Assembly: GCA_029834535.1 (NCBI GenBank)
Contig: JAQMWT010000670.1
Span: 310,001 to 374,000 of the forward strand
Length of the DNA: 64,000 nucleotides
From: Chrysophaeum taylorii
Taxonomy: Eukaryota > Sar > Pelagophyceae > Pelagomonadales > Pelagomonadaceae
Direction: 5' to 3'
Shown here in pieces: positions 21,191 through 30,722 of this stretch. The position numbers and the translations under genes were made by a program. Positions within the stretch are counted from its first letter, which is position 1. Each line of letters opens with the position of its first letter. Below the pieces are notes generated by a model that worked only from the letters and a program-made list of their open reading frames with translations, made no database searches and was not told where the DNA came from.

Positions 21191-23377
21191 ATGGACGATG
21201 ATGATGTTCTTCTCTTTATCGGCGATGCGCCGGAGGAACGCGAGCTCACCCCCTCGGAAGTCGAGTGGGCGGAGGCGTGCGTCCGGTCGCTCGAAGTGCG
21301 TGGTCCGCGGCCCGTCATAGACGAGGTGCTCGAGCGATTCGAGCGATGGGTGGGGTTCGTGGCGTCCGGGGAACCGGAGAAAGTTGTTGAGGAGATTCCG
21401 CAGAAGCTCCGAAGCGCCAAGCCGCAGATGTACGAGGGCCCGGCGGCCTCCTACGAGCTGCGGATCGTTGGAATAGCGTGCGTTCTGGCGTACGTCCGAG
21501 CGAACTACGCGGGCCCCGGCAAAACTACTACTACTACTAGTTGTAGTACGTTGGAATTCGAAAACGCTCGGGAAGCTCTGAGCGTGTGCGGCGAGGCCGT
21601 GAGCCCGTTTATCGCGGTGCCGGAGGTATTGGTGATCGCGAGGGCGTGCTGTTCGGAGGGGATATGGGGGGCGCGCGCCGCGACGCTGCACGCGAGAGCT
21701 CTCGTCCGAGGCGGAGACGAGGAATTGTGGGAGGAGTGCGAGCGATGTTACGAGCAAGAGGAGGTCACGGCGCTGACGGAACTCGAGCGCGGGCTGAGCG
21801 AGCATCACTTCGACAAGAAGGACCGGGGAAAAGCGCGATTCGAGAAGGCGCGGAGGTTGAGCGGACTCGAGGTTGGAGTCGCGGGAGCCTTGGGGAAACG
21901 AACAAAATTTCAACGGAAATCTCTCCCGCAGCTCCGGCTCGAGACGCGGTCGAGATTTAGTACGGAAGAAAAGGTTAGGTTCGACACGAAAAGCAACGTC
22001 CCGCTCAACGAGGACTCGGTGCTTCTCGAGAATATTCGGTTCGACGACGGCATTTCTAACGGAAACGACGACCTGAGCCCGCTTCAGCAGGCCGTGGCCC
22101 TCGCGCTGTGCCTGGACGTGCGCAACAGCAACCCCGACGACGGACTGACCGCCGAGGAGATGCGGCCCTACGTCGCGCACGTCATCGCCAACCCCGCGAA
22201 CCCCCTCGTCCACGCGACGGCCCTCTGGCAACGTTGCAGGTTGGAATCTACGTCCGTTTATTCGGCCGACCGCGCGGCGCTGCAATTGGAAGCCCTCGTG
22301 TCGGAGAGACCCTCGGGCGACCTCTCGTTGGCCTTCGCCGTCGACTATCCCGCCGTGTGGGAAGCAAAGCGGGAGTTGGCGACGGCGATGATGGGCCTGG
22401 GCGCGACGCTGACGGCCGCGTCGTACTTCGAGGATCTCGAGGACTGGGATTCCCTCGTGGCGTGCTACGCGGCGGCCGGCCGACGCCACGACGCGCTCCG
22501 CGTGCTCGAGGAGGACGCGCCGCGGACCCCGTCCCTCTGGTGCGCGTTGGGGGAACTGACGGACGACCCGAAAGCTCTCGAGAAGGCCTGGGACCTCAAT
22601 CGCCACGCTCGAGCCGCCCGGCTCCTCGGAAAGCGCGCGGCGCGGGACGGAGATTGGGCGACGGCCCAGCGCTGGTACGACGCGTGCACGCGCGCAGCTC
22701 CGCGACACGCCGCAGCCTGGTTCGACCTCGGCGTCGCGTGCATGGTGGAGGAGAAGTGGGAGCCCGCCGCCAGAGCTTTCAGCCGAACGGTCTGTCGCGC
22801 CGACGACGCCGACGCCTGGGCGAACCTGGCCGCCGTCCGGCTCAGGCTGAACGAACCGCGCCAAGCGCTCGCAGCCCTCGAAGCCGCAATCAGGCTCCGA
22901 CCCGAGGACTTTCGTCTCTGGGAGAACGCGAGTCGCGTCTCCGTAAAGCTCGGCGAGATGGGCCGGGCCGTCCACGCGCTCCACAGGGTTGCCGACTTCC
23001 GGCGCCCGGTCAAATCCTACCTCGACCAGCTCGCCCTCGTCGCCGTCTCGTCGGACTTCGACAAGACGGCCTTCCGGAACCTCTTGGACCGTCTCGAGAA
23101 AGAAGCGTCGTCCACCGACCCCGACGCCCCAAAGCTCTACGGCACGTTGGCGCTCAGAGCCAAATCGAAGGACCACGAGCGTCACCTCCGGATGAAACAA
23201 GTCCGGGCGCACACCAATCTCGGTCTAAGGGAGGGTGCCCTAAACGCGGCCGAGGCCCTCCTCTCCGCTCACCGAGGAGAAGAAATAGATTCCGCGGCCG
23301 CCCGTTCCCTCGTCCGGGCCCTCGCCACCCGTCTCGACGACGATGATGCTATCCGCGCTCTATTAAGTACATCCTAA
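21191..23377 (+). CDS. TTC27: TTC27/Emw1-like tetratricopeptide repeat protein
   Basis: This single-exon gene encodes 728 aa. The ATG at 21191 (MDDDDVLLF) is preferred because the frame upstream has only a TTG and poly-A/poly-C sequence. The N-terminal half is helical with little repeat character. TPR helices begin near residue 400 and include WEAKRELATAMMGLGATLTA, AASYFEDLEDWDSLVACYAA, HAAAWFDLGVACMVEEKW, DADAWANLAAVRLRLNEPRQ and FRLWENASRVSVKLGEMGRA. This order matches the TTC27/Emw1 family, including the PLVHATALWQRCRLES segment before the repeats and the paired ALGELTDD...AWDLNRHARAARLLGK section. Yeast Emw1 acts in cell-wall integrity and trafficking; the function here is inferred by homology. 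Its 3' end overlaps the convergent small gene by 4 bp. Confidence 0.88.
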   Translation: MDDDDVLLFIGDAPEERELTPSEVEWAEACVRSLEVRGPRPVIDEVLERFERWVGFVASGEPEKVVEEIPQKLRSAKPQMYEGPAASYELRIVGIACVLAYVRANYAGPGKTTTTTSCSTLEFENAREALSVCGEAVSPFIAVPEVLVIARACCSEGIWGARAATLHARALVRGGDEELWEECERCYEQEEVTALTELERGLSEHHFDKKDRGKARFEKARRLSGLEVGVAGALGKRTKFQRKSLPQLRLETRSRFSTEEKVRFDTKSNVPLNEDSVLLENIRFDDGISNGNDDLSPLQQAVALALCLDVRNSNPDDGLTAEEMRPYVAHVIANPANPLVHATALWQRCRLESTSVYSADRAALQLEALVSERPSGDLSLAFAVDYPAVWEAKRELATAMMGLGATLTAASYFEDLEDWDSLVACYAAAGRRHDALRVLEEDAPRTPSLWCALGELTDDPKALEKAWDLNRHARAARLLGKRAARDGDWATAQRWYDACTRAAPRHAAAWFDLGVACMVEEKWEPAARAFSRTVCRADDADAWANLAAVRLRLNEPRQALAALEAAIRLRPEDFRLWENASRVSVKLGEMGRAVHALHRVADFRRPVKSYLDQLALVAVSSDFDKTAFRNLLDRLEKEASSTDPDAPKLYGTLALRAKSKDHERHLRMKQVRAHTNLGLREGALNAAEALLSAHRGEEIDSAAARSLVRALATRLDDDDAIRALLSTS

Positions 23378-23568
23378 TGCGACACGCTATGCCAGACTTT
23401 TGATTTGTTCAACGGAAGCGAAGCTTCCGACGCCTCGTCGTAGACCCCCGGCTCGGCGTCTGCGAACACCTCCTTCCACCAGTCCTTCTTCTCCTCCTCC
23501 TCGATCCGGGCCGCGGGCGGGGCCTCGTGCTGCCATTCGCAATCGCTGCAGCATTGCGCGTTTCCCAT
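23374..23568 (-). CDS. Small MGNxxCC protein, predicted lipid-anchored
   Basis: This 64-aa frame starts MGNAQCCSDC. Gly2 followed by Asn and two nearby Cys is the typical pattern for N-myristoylation plus palmitoylation, so membrane attachment is predicted. The rest is acidic with a KKDWWKEVF segment. Its stop overlaps the TTC27 stop by 4 bp, the same convergent arrangement seen at two other gene pairs here. The family is not recognised. It could instead be a chance frame in the TTC27 3' UTR. Confidence 0.45.
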   Translation of the reverse strand: MGNAQCCSDCEWQHEAPPAARIEEEEKKDWWKEVFADAEPGVYDEASEASLPLNKSKVWHSVSH

Positions 23569-25380
23569 TCTTCTTCTTCCTTGAAGTCAGTCGCCTTGAA
23601 CAAACAACTAAAACCTTCGTCGTCGTCGTCGTCGAAACCCTAATGCGTGGTGAGGAGACGAGAAGTGTTTGAAGAATGACCGACTCAGGGCTGGCTGCTG
23701 CACCTTGACGTCAAGGTCGTCCAGTGTCAAACGACGACGACATTGGTGTTAAAATGTTGACGTTTTCGTGACTTTATTTACGGGACAACTTTTTTTTTGG
23801 CGAGCTCTGGTCACGGCATTTTTGGGTTTACGTGACGTCGTCGGCGTTGACGGAAAAAAAAATCGGCGGCTCGTGTTGGACGAGGACGTCGGCGGGGCGG
23901 AGGAGGAGGAATACGACGCGAGGCCGTACATTCCACCGGAGCAGTATCGGGATAACACGCCCGCCCGGCCGGGAAAGAAAGAAAGAAAGAAAAAAAGCCG
24001 GGAGGAGAGCGGCGCCTTCTGGGGTTTGGAGGAGGCACGTACGTTAAGCGCGTGACAGGGGATCACCCAGAGCGTGCGAAGAAAGAGACAAGGACTGCAG
24101 TAAAAAGACGCACTGCTACATCTACCGCGATCCGACGAGGGGCACGACCTGTTACGAACTGCTGCGATGCCGAGGAGGAAGGAAGACCAGCGTTACTTTG
24201 GACGGCTGTACATTTCGGTGACGACGGGTTTTTTTTCCTCCAACAAGAAAGAAAGCTGTCGCGCTGTTGTGTTTTCTTCTGCTTCTGCAGGCGGAGAGAC
24301 GAGGGAAGGCGAGGATGACGCTAACTGCGCGCGTGTGAGACGTTTCCAGCCTCTGCCGGCCGCTTTTCTCTTTTTCGTGATGTTGACTTTGACTACCATC
24401 ATGCATGAGAGGGCTGGCGGTCATTCTTGAAAGTTGATTTTGACTTGACCCTGATCTGACCACTACTGTCTGCGTGACGTCAAAGTCAAGAAGACTTTTT
24501 TTAATGTGACAAAAATTTCGAATCAAGGTGCAGCCCTCGTGGAATATTCGCAGGCTCTTTCGACACCAGCGAGGCCGCCGCCGATGCGCCCAAAGACGGC
24601 CCCAACACACCCACCGCCCTTCCCGGCGGAGCCAGTGCTCCGGCCCGTTTCGACGGGCTTACGCGACATGAGAGGCGCTCGGTAGACGACGGCTCAAAAC
24701 GAGACGAGTTCCAACGACAGTGAGTGTCGAGGAACTTCCGGTGGGAGTCGGGTCGTCGGTAGGAGCAAGGCGAAAGTCGTCGACCTTGTCGGCGTCCGCG
24801 GGACCATCGTTGGCGTCACCGTCGTCATAATAATCGTCGCCATTCGCACCATCGGCGGTCGCCGCCTCGCGCTCCCGCGCGCCCCGCTTCTTCTTGAAAA
24901 GCCGCTTCTTCAGACGCAGCCGTCCTTGCATCGAGTCCAGGCGGCCAGGAGCAACGCGTAGAGATGGTCCTTCACGGCGCGCGCTTGGAGGCGAGCCTCC
25001 GCGCGCTGGGGCTTGGCATCCGCCACCTCGTCGCGGGCAGCCAGCCTCCTGGGCCCTCGCTGTTCGAGAGATTGGCAGAAAGAACCCTGGCCGTCGGTGA
25101 TCCGGAACTTGGAGATGTCTCTCTTGCGAGTCGGCTTCGCCACCTCCAAGATGCCGACCGGTGTCCTTGGGGTCGACCTCAGGCTCGGACGGATGCTTGA
25201 TGACGGCCTCGGCCTGCTCGAGCTTGGACTACCGAATCCTTCTCGGGCGACATGATGGTCAGGTCGAACTTGGGATTCTTGCCGACTGGAGGCGGCGAGC
25301 GCATGACGAACTTGGAGCGATCGACTTTCTCCGGCGCTAGGCTCGCCTCCTCGATCCGCGCATAATTCCTTTAGGCAGGC
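23569..25380. other. Intergenic, degraded coding-like sequence
   Basis: A plus-strand frame at 23768-24055 has some protein character (LVLDEDVGGAEEEEYDARPY) but ends in low-complexity Lys and has no upstream support. A perfect 14-bp palindrome, CCTTGACGTCAAGG, lies at 23703-23716 and another TGACGTCA at 24475-24482. From 24660 to 25380 the minus strand carries broken coding-like pieces continuous with the possible transposase relic that follows. Confidence 0.35.
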
Positions 25381-25620
25381 AGCCTTGGTGAAACGCGCGT
25401 GCTCGCGGCCATCCTCGCGGTTCAGGGCGCGCCGCGCGAGCAAGATGTGGCGCACCATTTTGCCCAGCTCACGGTCAGGGCCGCGTCCTGCGCCTGGTTC
25501 CTCGCGATCGCATATTCCACACACGCGTTCTCCTCGACGTCCGTCAGAATCGACTGGTCCCGACGTCTCCGCGTCCTCGTCGAACGACACCTTCCAATTG
25601 AGGCGATCATTGAGTTACGA
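25381..25620 (-). pseudogene. Possible pogo/CENP-B-type transposase N-terminus remnant
   Basis: Minus-strand frames read ILTDVEENACVEYAIARNQA (about 25572-25513) followed, after a shift, by MVRHILLARRALNRED. The pattern L(S/T)xxEExxLVxY...LTxxxVR is typical of the second helix-turn-helix of pogo/Tc5-like transposases. I see no DDE domain, and the assignment is tentative. Downstream minus-strand pieces to about 24660 may be the rest of the same relic. Confidence 0.3.
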
Positions 25621-25638
25621 CACCTTCACTCGGGGGGT

Positions 25639-25661
25639 GATTCGATTCGATTCGATTCGAC
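25639..25661. repeat. (GATTC)n microsatellite
   Basis: Four to five uninterrupted GATTC units. Other pentanucleotide runs in the window are (GACTC)n at 34857-34880 and (GTATC)n at 35375-35399. Confidence 0.9.
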
Positions 25662-25719
25662 AAGCACTGCTTCTTCTTCGCCCGCGCCGACTTGGGGGCT
25701 TGGCGCCAGGCTTTTTTTT

Positions 25720-25727
25720 TGACGTCA
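25720..25727. promoter_or_regulatory. TGACGTCA bZIP-type site upstream of secreted-protein gene
   Basis: A perfect CRE/bZIP octamer lies 162 bp before the chosen start codon of the secreted protein gene. Aureochrome and other bZIP factors of photosynthetic stramenopiles bind TGACGT cores, so a regulatory role is plausible but unproven. Confidence 0.35.
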
Positions 25728-25889
25728 CCATACCAGTTGTTGGCCGCCATTGATTGATTGACCCACGCGTAATTTTTGGTATCGAGTACGGCATGTACAG
25801 TAGTATACACAGGGGGCGGTAATAAAAAAACTGTTGCGAATTCTAGATTCACGAACGGCCCGCGAATTTCGGCAACAACAAGCATATAT

Positions 25890-27578
25890 ATGATTGGAAT
25901 CGTCGTCTTGGTCGGCATCTTCTTCTTCTTCTTCCCCGCGGCCGTTAGTGGGTTCGGGTACCACACGTCGTGCACGATGGACGCCGGGAATAACGCCCTC
26001 ATCCAGGTCGATGCCGGAAGCGGTTGGCTGACCTCTGCGTCCCGGAAGAAAATCGTTCAAAGCATCGGTACCATCGACGAAGGAGATTACTACTACCTCT
26101 ACTGCCTCGAGGCCGGGATGACGATGAACTACACCTGTGTCGTAGGGTGCGTCGGAGGCGAGATCGACTACCAGCACTGCGGTCCGGGGGGCGTGGACGG
26201 CAAGGGGGAAGAATTTTGGGACGGAACGTGCGCGGGAATGCGAGAGACGATGCTCGCCGAGCAGTGCGCCATAGACTTCGAGTCCGACGACCAGGTGCTG
26301 AGCTACACGCTTAACTCTGAAGACTTGACCCAATCCTGGAAGGAGATGTGGGCGGTCGCCTACGATTACGCGCTGGCGTACGGGACGACGCAGGCGGGAA
26401 CGGGCTGGCGCGAGACGGGCGACGTCTGGGCGCCTCACGCCGATGCCAACGTCTTTCCGCTTGGGTTGATCCTGAGTCCCCCGGAACCGCGCTTCACGCG
26501 CGACGCGAACCAGGGCTTCTACGCGGCCGTCGTCGAGGACTACTTCCCGAACGTTTGCGCGGAGGCCGCGGCCGCGAACGTCACGATCGACGTGTGCGGC
26601 GGCGGCCTTGACTTTTCGGGCTTCGTCGATCTTTTGGGACCCCTGTCGTTGTGGTCCTTCACCTCTTCGACCCCGATCAACATGACCTCCCACAACCCGC
26701 CCTCTCGTTTCACCAAGTCGGGGTTTGGCGGCGACTTCGAGACGGGCGTCGACGCCGACTCGGACGCCGCGTCGGGCGAGACAGCCTGGCCCGGTTTTGC
26801 CTTCGAGTGGGACTGCCTGCTCTCCGCCATATTCCCCGACGAAGCCTGCAACGTCGACACGGGCCTCGGAGAGTTGATGATGGCGACGTCGCGGCCGTCG
26901 GACTACGCCTTCGACCGGGTCACTATGATAGCTTATCTCTCGCTCTTTCCCTACGACCCCTGCCTCGACTACCAAACGGCTCCCTTCCTCGGCATCGACC
27001 CGGGCTGCTACACCACCCACTCGGCAGGGTTTCACGCGAGGAACGGGGAACACTTGTCCGCGTTTCCAATCCTATTGGACGGACAGCCCGACTTCTTCGG
27101 CGTTTGTTCCGACCAACAACTCGCCAAAGCCCAGTGGGTCCCCGACATCAACCAAAACTTCACCGGCGGCGGCTTGTACGCCTACGAGACGGGTACCGAC
27201 ATGTCCGACGACTTTCGAAACGCGGGCGGTGCCCATTTTTATCACGTCAAATTCTATGATTTCCATCTCTGCCCGGACCCTGCTGATCCCTACAACCCCG
27301 TCCCCTGCATTTACAACAACTTCCCCGGCTTGGAGAACATTGGCCTCGACAAGACCCAGGTCCCCTCGCCCCTCATTTTTGACCGTACCCACTACACCGA
27401 CAAATCTAACCTCTGCGACAAGCACGCGCGCCACTTTTGCCCCTACGATGACTACTGGATCACCGTCGACGTTCAATACAACGACGCCGGCGCTGACCCG
27501 GTCGCGACTGTCACCAAAATCCGCGACTTCCAGGACGCCATGGATGACTGCGTCAACAACGGAAACTGCGACCCCTAA
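25890..27578 (+). CDS. Secreted Cys-rich glycoprotein, unknown family
   Basis: I place the start at the ATG at 25890, giving 562 aa. The frame stays open upstream but has no ATG, and this Met begins a clear signal peptide (MIGIVVLVGIFFFFFPAAVS with cleavage near AVSG). The mature protein has more than 20 Cys, several N-glycosylation sequons (NYT, NVT, NMT, NFT) and many Trp, Tyr and Asp residues, as in extracellular proteins. Repeated Asp/Pro-rich, aromatic segments near the C-terminus include HLCPDPADPYNPVPC and HFCPYDDYWITVD. No transmembrane anchor follows the signal, so it is probably secreted or wall-associated. I do not recognise a catalytic motif. Confidence 0.8.
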   Translation: MIGIVVLVGIFFFFFPAAVSGFGYHTSCTMDAGNNALIQVDAGSGWLTSASRKKIVQSIGTIDEGDYYYLYCLEAGMTMNYTCVVGCVGGEIDYQHCGPGGVDGKGEEFWDGTCAGMRETMLAEQCAIDFESDDQVLSYTLNSEDLTQSWKEMWAVAYDYALAYGTTQAGTGWRETGDVWAPHADANVFPLGLILSPPEPRFTRDANQGFYAAVVEDYFPNVCAEAAAANVTIDVCGGGLDFSGFVDLLGPLSLWSFTSSTPINMTSHNPPSRFTKSGFGGDFETGVDADSDAASGETAWPGFAFEWDCLLSAIFPDEACNVDTGLGELMMATSRPSDYAFDRVTMIAYLSLFPYDPCLDYQTAPFLGIDPGCYTTHSAGFHARNGEHLSAFPILLDGQPDFFGVCSDQQLAKAQWVPDINQNFTGGGLYAYETGTDMSDDFRNAGGAHFYHVKFYDFHLCPDPADPYNPVPCIYNNFPGLENIGLDKTQVPSPLIFDRTHYTDKSNLCDKHARHFCPYDDYWITVDVQYNDAGADPVATVTKIRDFQDAMDDCVNNGNCDP

Positions 27579-28254
27579 TTTTTTTTTTTTTCTCCTCGCG
27601 GCGTCGAAGTCCTCAAAGTCGGCTCCGCGCACCTTCGAGAATAACTATTTTTTCCTTCTTCTTCTTCTTCGTTGATTCTCCTCTGTTGCGCCCTACAACC
27701 CCCCAAAGTCGACGCCAAAGAGCCGCCGCCGAGGTCAAAAAACATTTTTGTGCTCACCCATGGCCGCGCCCCTTCTTCTTGTTCTTGTTGTTGTTGTTGT
27801 TGTTGCTGTTGTGGTGGCGGCAAACCATTATAACTCGAGCCAGCGCGTATGGGAAACAAGGACTCAGAAGCAAGGGATTCGGCGCACCACACGTAGGAAG
27901 AAGGGCACGACGGGGAGCTGGAATGCGAAGAATGGTACAAGAAGTTTGGATGACGCAAGAAGAAGAAAGAGAAGCAGAGTAGCGGCGGGCGTGGTGGCTA
28001 TGAAGAAAGACACGAACTCTAAGGAGACGGTCGCAGCCTGACGTCTTAAATAAATATTTATTCAGGCCGCCATTATTTGCTCCGGGGAATTTACGCGTTG
28101 TATGAACGCGAGAACACAAGGCTACCACACGGTCACGAGAATGTCAAGTACAACTTCCGCCGGCAAAGAAAAAAAAAAAAAAGAAGAAGTTGTTATTTTA
28201 GCGTTGGTGCCACATGCAACGGCGAGAGCAGACGATCGTCGCGTCCGTAAAGTA
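27579..28254. other. Intergenic, no gene seen
   Basis: Poly-T, (CTT)n and (GTT)n runs at 27575-27810 and Lys/Arg-rich chance frames. The 3' UTR of the secreted-protein gene should lie at the start of this stretch. Confidence 0.4.
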
Positions 28255-30122
28255 TCAAGAGTAATAAGGAAATAAAGCTCGCGAGTATGTACTAGAGGAG
28301 GAAGCAGCGACGTTTTGAACACTGGAAGGCGACCGACACGCGAAAGACTGTTGCGGCCGTGGCTTCCGGGACAAACCACGCTCCCCGTCAATAGACGAGT
28401 TGTATTGAAGAACACGAAACGGTCGCAGAGCACTTGGAGTCAAAGGGTACGTGTTGGTCGCCAATAAATAAATAAATAAATAACGCGGGCGTGTTTGCCG
28501 CGGTCCGCGACGCCGTGGATACGTGGATACCGTATACCTTCCCGCCAGGCTCGCGGTGGTATGTCTGTCCGGATTCCAATTGACAGACCAGCACGCTATC
28601 ACCATCCGTGTTTTGCACCTCAACTATGCGCAAGTAGCCGTCAATCATATATGCACGAGGCAACGTCTTCACGGTGATGACACCTGCCATTGCGCGATCA
28701 AACAGTCCGAAACCCGGGCCCAACTAGACCATCCACGCGGAGTAAGGTGCCCGACCACGACGATCCAAGCACCGTCCGCCGCCGAAGGAGGATGACGTGC
28801 GTCGTGGAAGGAATATCCGTTTGCCGAAAGAAAGAATGTGGACCTGGTGCACACTTCTTAATATATCTCGAGGCACACCCTTTGCAAATTGATAATAATA
28901 TCAGGGTCAGGCCAACCAACAGCGAACGCAAGATCGAAGAATCTTTGATTAGACGAGCCAGGGAGCGGACCACCCCCAGCAAGTTGCACGTCGTTTGCGC
29001 TGCTTGCCCGTACGAGAGTGCCCACTCGAAACGGTCTGCAGTAGCAAGGGGAGGTGAGCCAATTGGCACTTGCAGCATGGCGAAGAGTTTATTCGACTGG
29101 CGCCGAAGAGCATTTGAGCTCTCGACGAAAGAGCGAGCGCCTCTGACAATCAGCAAGATGTCGAGAGCGAGGTCACCCCGATATGCGGCATCCATTCACG
29201 AGTTTTTTTTTGGCAGCCCAGGATAATTTCAAAGGGTGTTCGTAAAACCAACCGATTTGATTCTTCACCTGAATATTGAACGCGCTCGCTTCAGACTCCA
29301 CGTCGCATACACAAAGCAACATGCTCGAAACAACGTTCGAAACGAAAGCGATAGGCAAGCTGAGCGCTTGGTAGCGTGCATTATCTATCCGGAGATATCT
29401 TAGCTGACATGGTGGCGAATTGAATGGGCATAAGCCTTGATACTCGCGAGCGGGGGACCACAAGTACCGCACGCCATAGTCAAAGGAATTATTACGGAAA
29501 GATCACCACCATATTTGGCTGGCTGGCTGGCTGGCTGATAATGTGACCGAGCTGTAACGTAGCGTCCATGGCGAAACGACACAGCGGTATCGTAGACCCG
29601 AGGCCGCCAGTTCTCTGTGCAGCGAGATCGAGAGGATCCTTAATTATTGACGAGATGTGTAATTGAAAAAATAGAGGCTGAAAAGAAGTTGTAGCTCGCC
29701 GCAATTAATCGAATAGCATTATTGTCAGCGACGTAGGAGCCTGCCAAGCTGCGAGTGTGGCATGAGTGGTAAGCTGAACCAAACTCGGGAGACCCCCTCG
29801 AGATGGCAGTCGTCTACGACAAGACGAGATAACTTGCCAACCAGATGATATTGGGAGATTCGGGCAAATGAAAGCGATTCTCCTCGTCGTGACGTCGACG
29901 CGAATTGAGACCACCTGATTGGCAGATAATTTTGGTAGTTACAACAACGCCCAGAGCTAGGTGCACAATGCAGCAAAAGGAGAAATAGAGGAGGCACTGA
30001 GTAATCAGACCTTCCGAGACCCCTCGTTGTCCGTCCTCAAAATAACAGACCGATGGTGCCTGGTTCTTCGTGTCGGGCGCTTGAAGGCAAGGGTCTTGTT
30101 GGGTTTTCGCGGCAACATTCAT
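28255..30122 (-). other. Low-GC block with broken minus-strand coding-like frames
   Basis: The base composition is noticeably less GC-rich than in the gene islands. Minus-strand frames at 28388-28723, 28698-29195, 29173-29472 and 29814-30122 have protein-like composition and hydrophobic segments (for example LITQCLLYFSFCCIVHLALG and LRSLLVGLTLILLSIC). They are in different frames, separated by stops, and I could not find a convincing splice chain. It may be a decayed membrane-protein gene or transferred DNA. A (GGCT)n run lies at 29516-29536 and an (AAAT)n run at 28463-28486. Confidence 0.25.
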
Positions 30123-30722
30123 TCATTCATTCATTCATTTAGGAGACCCTTTCTTTGTGTGACCTCAAAGGCTGTGTTTTTTTCGCGCATTTTTTTTTCT
30201 TGATTTGTTGTCCGTTAACAGACAGACTGGGATCCAACCACAGGCTGGGCGACACAAAAAGAGTTGGAGGCTCGACGACAGGGAGCCAAGGACACCAAAA
30301 GCTCCTCCGCGTGGGAAGCTCCGGCAGAAAGCCGCGTGGAGCACGAGGTCGCGTCGTCGACGTCTGTAGCGGCGGCCGCCTCGCACCTCTTCGCTTCTTC
30401 TTCTTCTTCTTCTTCTTCTTCAAGTCAAAGCAGGTCTCGCACCTTTCAGATGAGGCCGTCGCACACGACGCCGATCGGAGGATGATTCTTGCAGATGTTA
30501 GCCCTTGCATCGCGGCCAGGAGGGGCAGCGTCGTGCTGCCTGTGCTAATTTCGGTTTCCTCTGTGGCGCTCTTGGCCAGGTTGGTCATGGGTGTTTTGAG
30601 AGCACGGACGCCGGTGTGACGCCGCCTTTGACGCCCTAAGACGTTTTTCATCGTTCTTCTTCTTCTTCTTCTTTTTTGTGAGGTTTTTTTTTGCCACAAG
30701 GGCGGCGGCGCCCACACAAAAG
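30123..30722. other. Upstream region of the PDZ/coiled-coil gene
   Basis: An (ATTC)n run lies at 30117-30139 and a (TTC)n run at 30395-30422. Frames of about 150 codons exist on both strands (30155-30619 plus, and a minus frame from about 30648) but are interrupted in sense by the microsatellite. I do not support either as a gene. Confidence 0.35.

Noticed and set aside
21143-23212. A 689-codon minus-strand frame opposite TTC27
   Set aside because: It is the antisense shadow of the TTC27 gene, whose plus-strand reading has clear TPR motifs.
25725-27053. A 442-codon minus-strand frame opposite the secreted protein
   Set aside because: Antisense shadow. The plus strand has a signal peptide and a glycoprotein-like composition, while the minus frame has no signal or domain.
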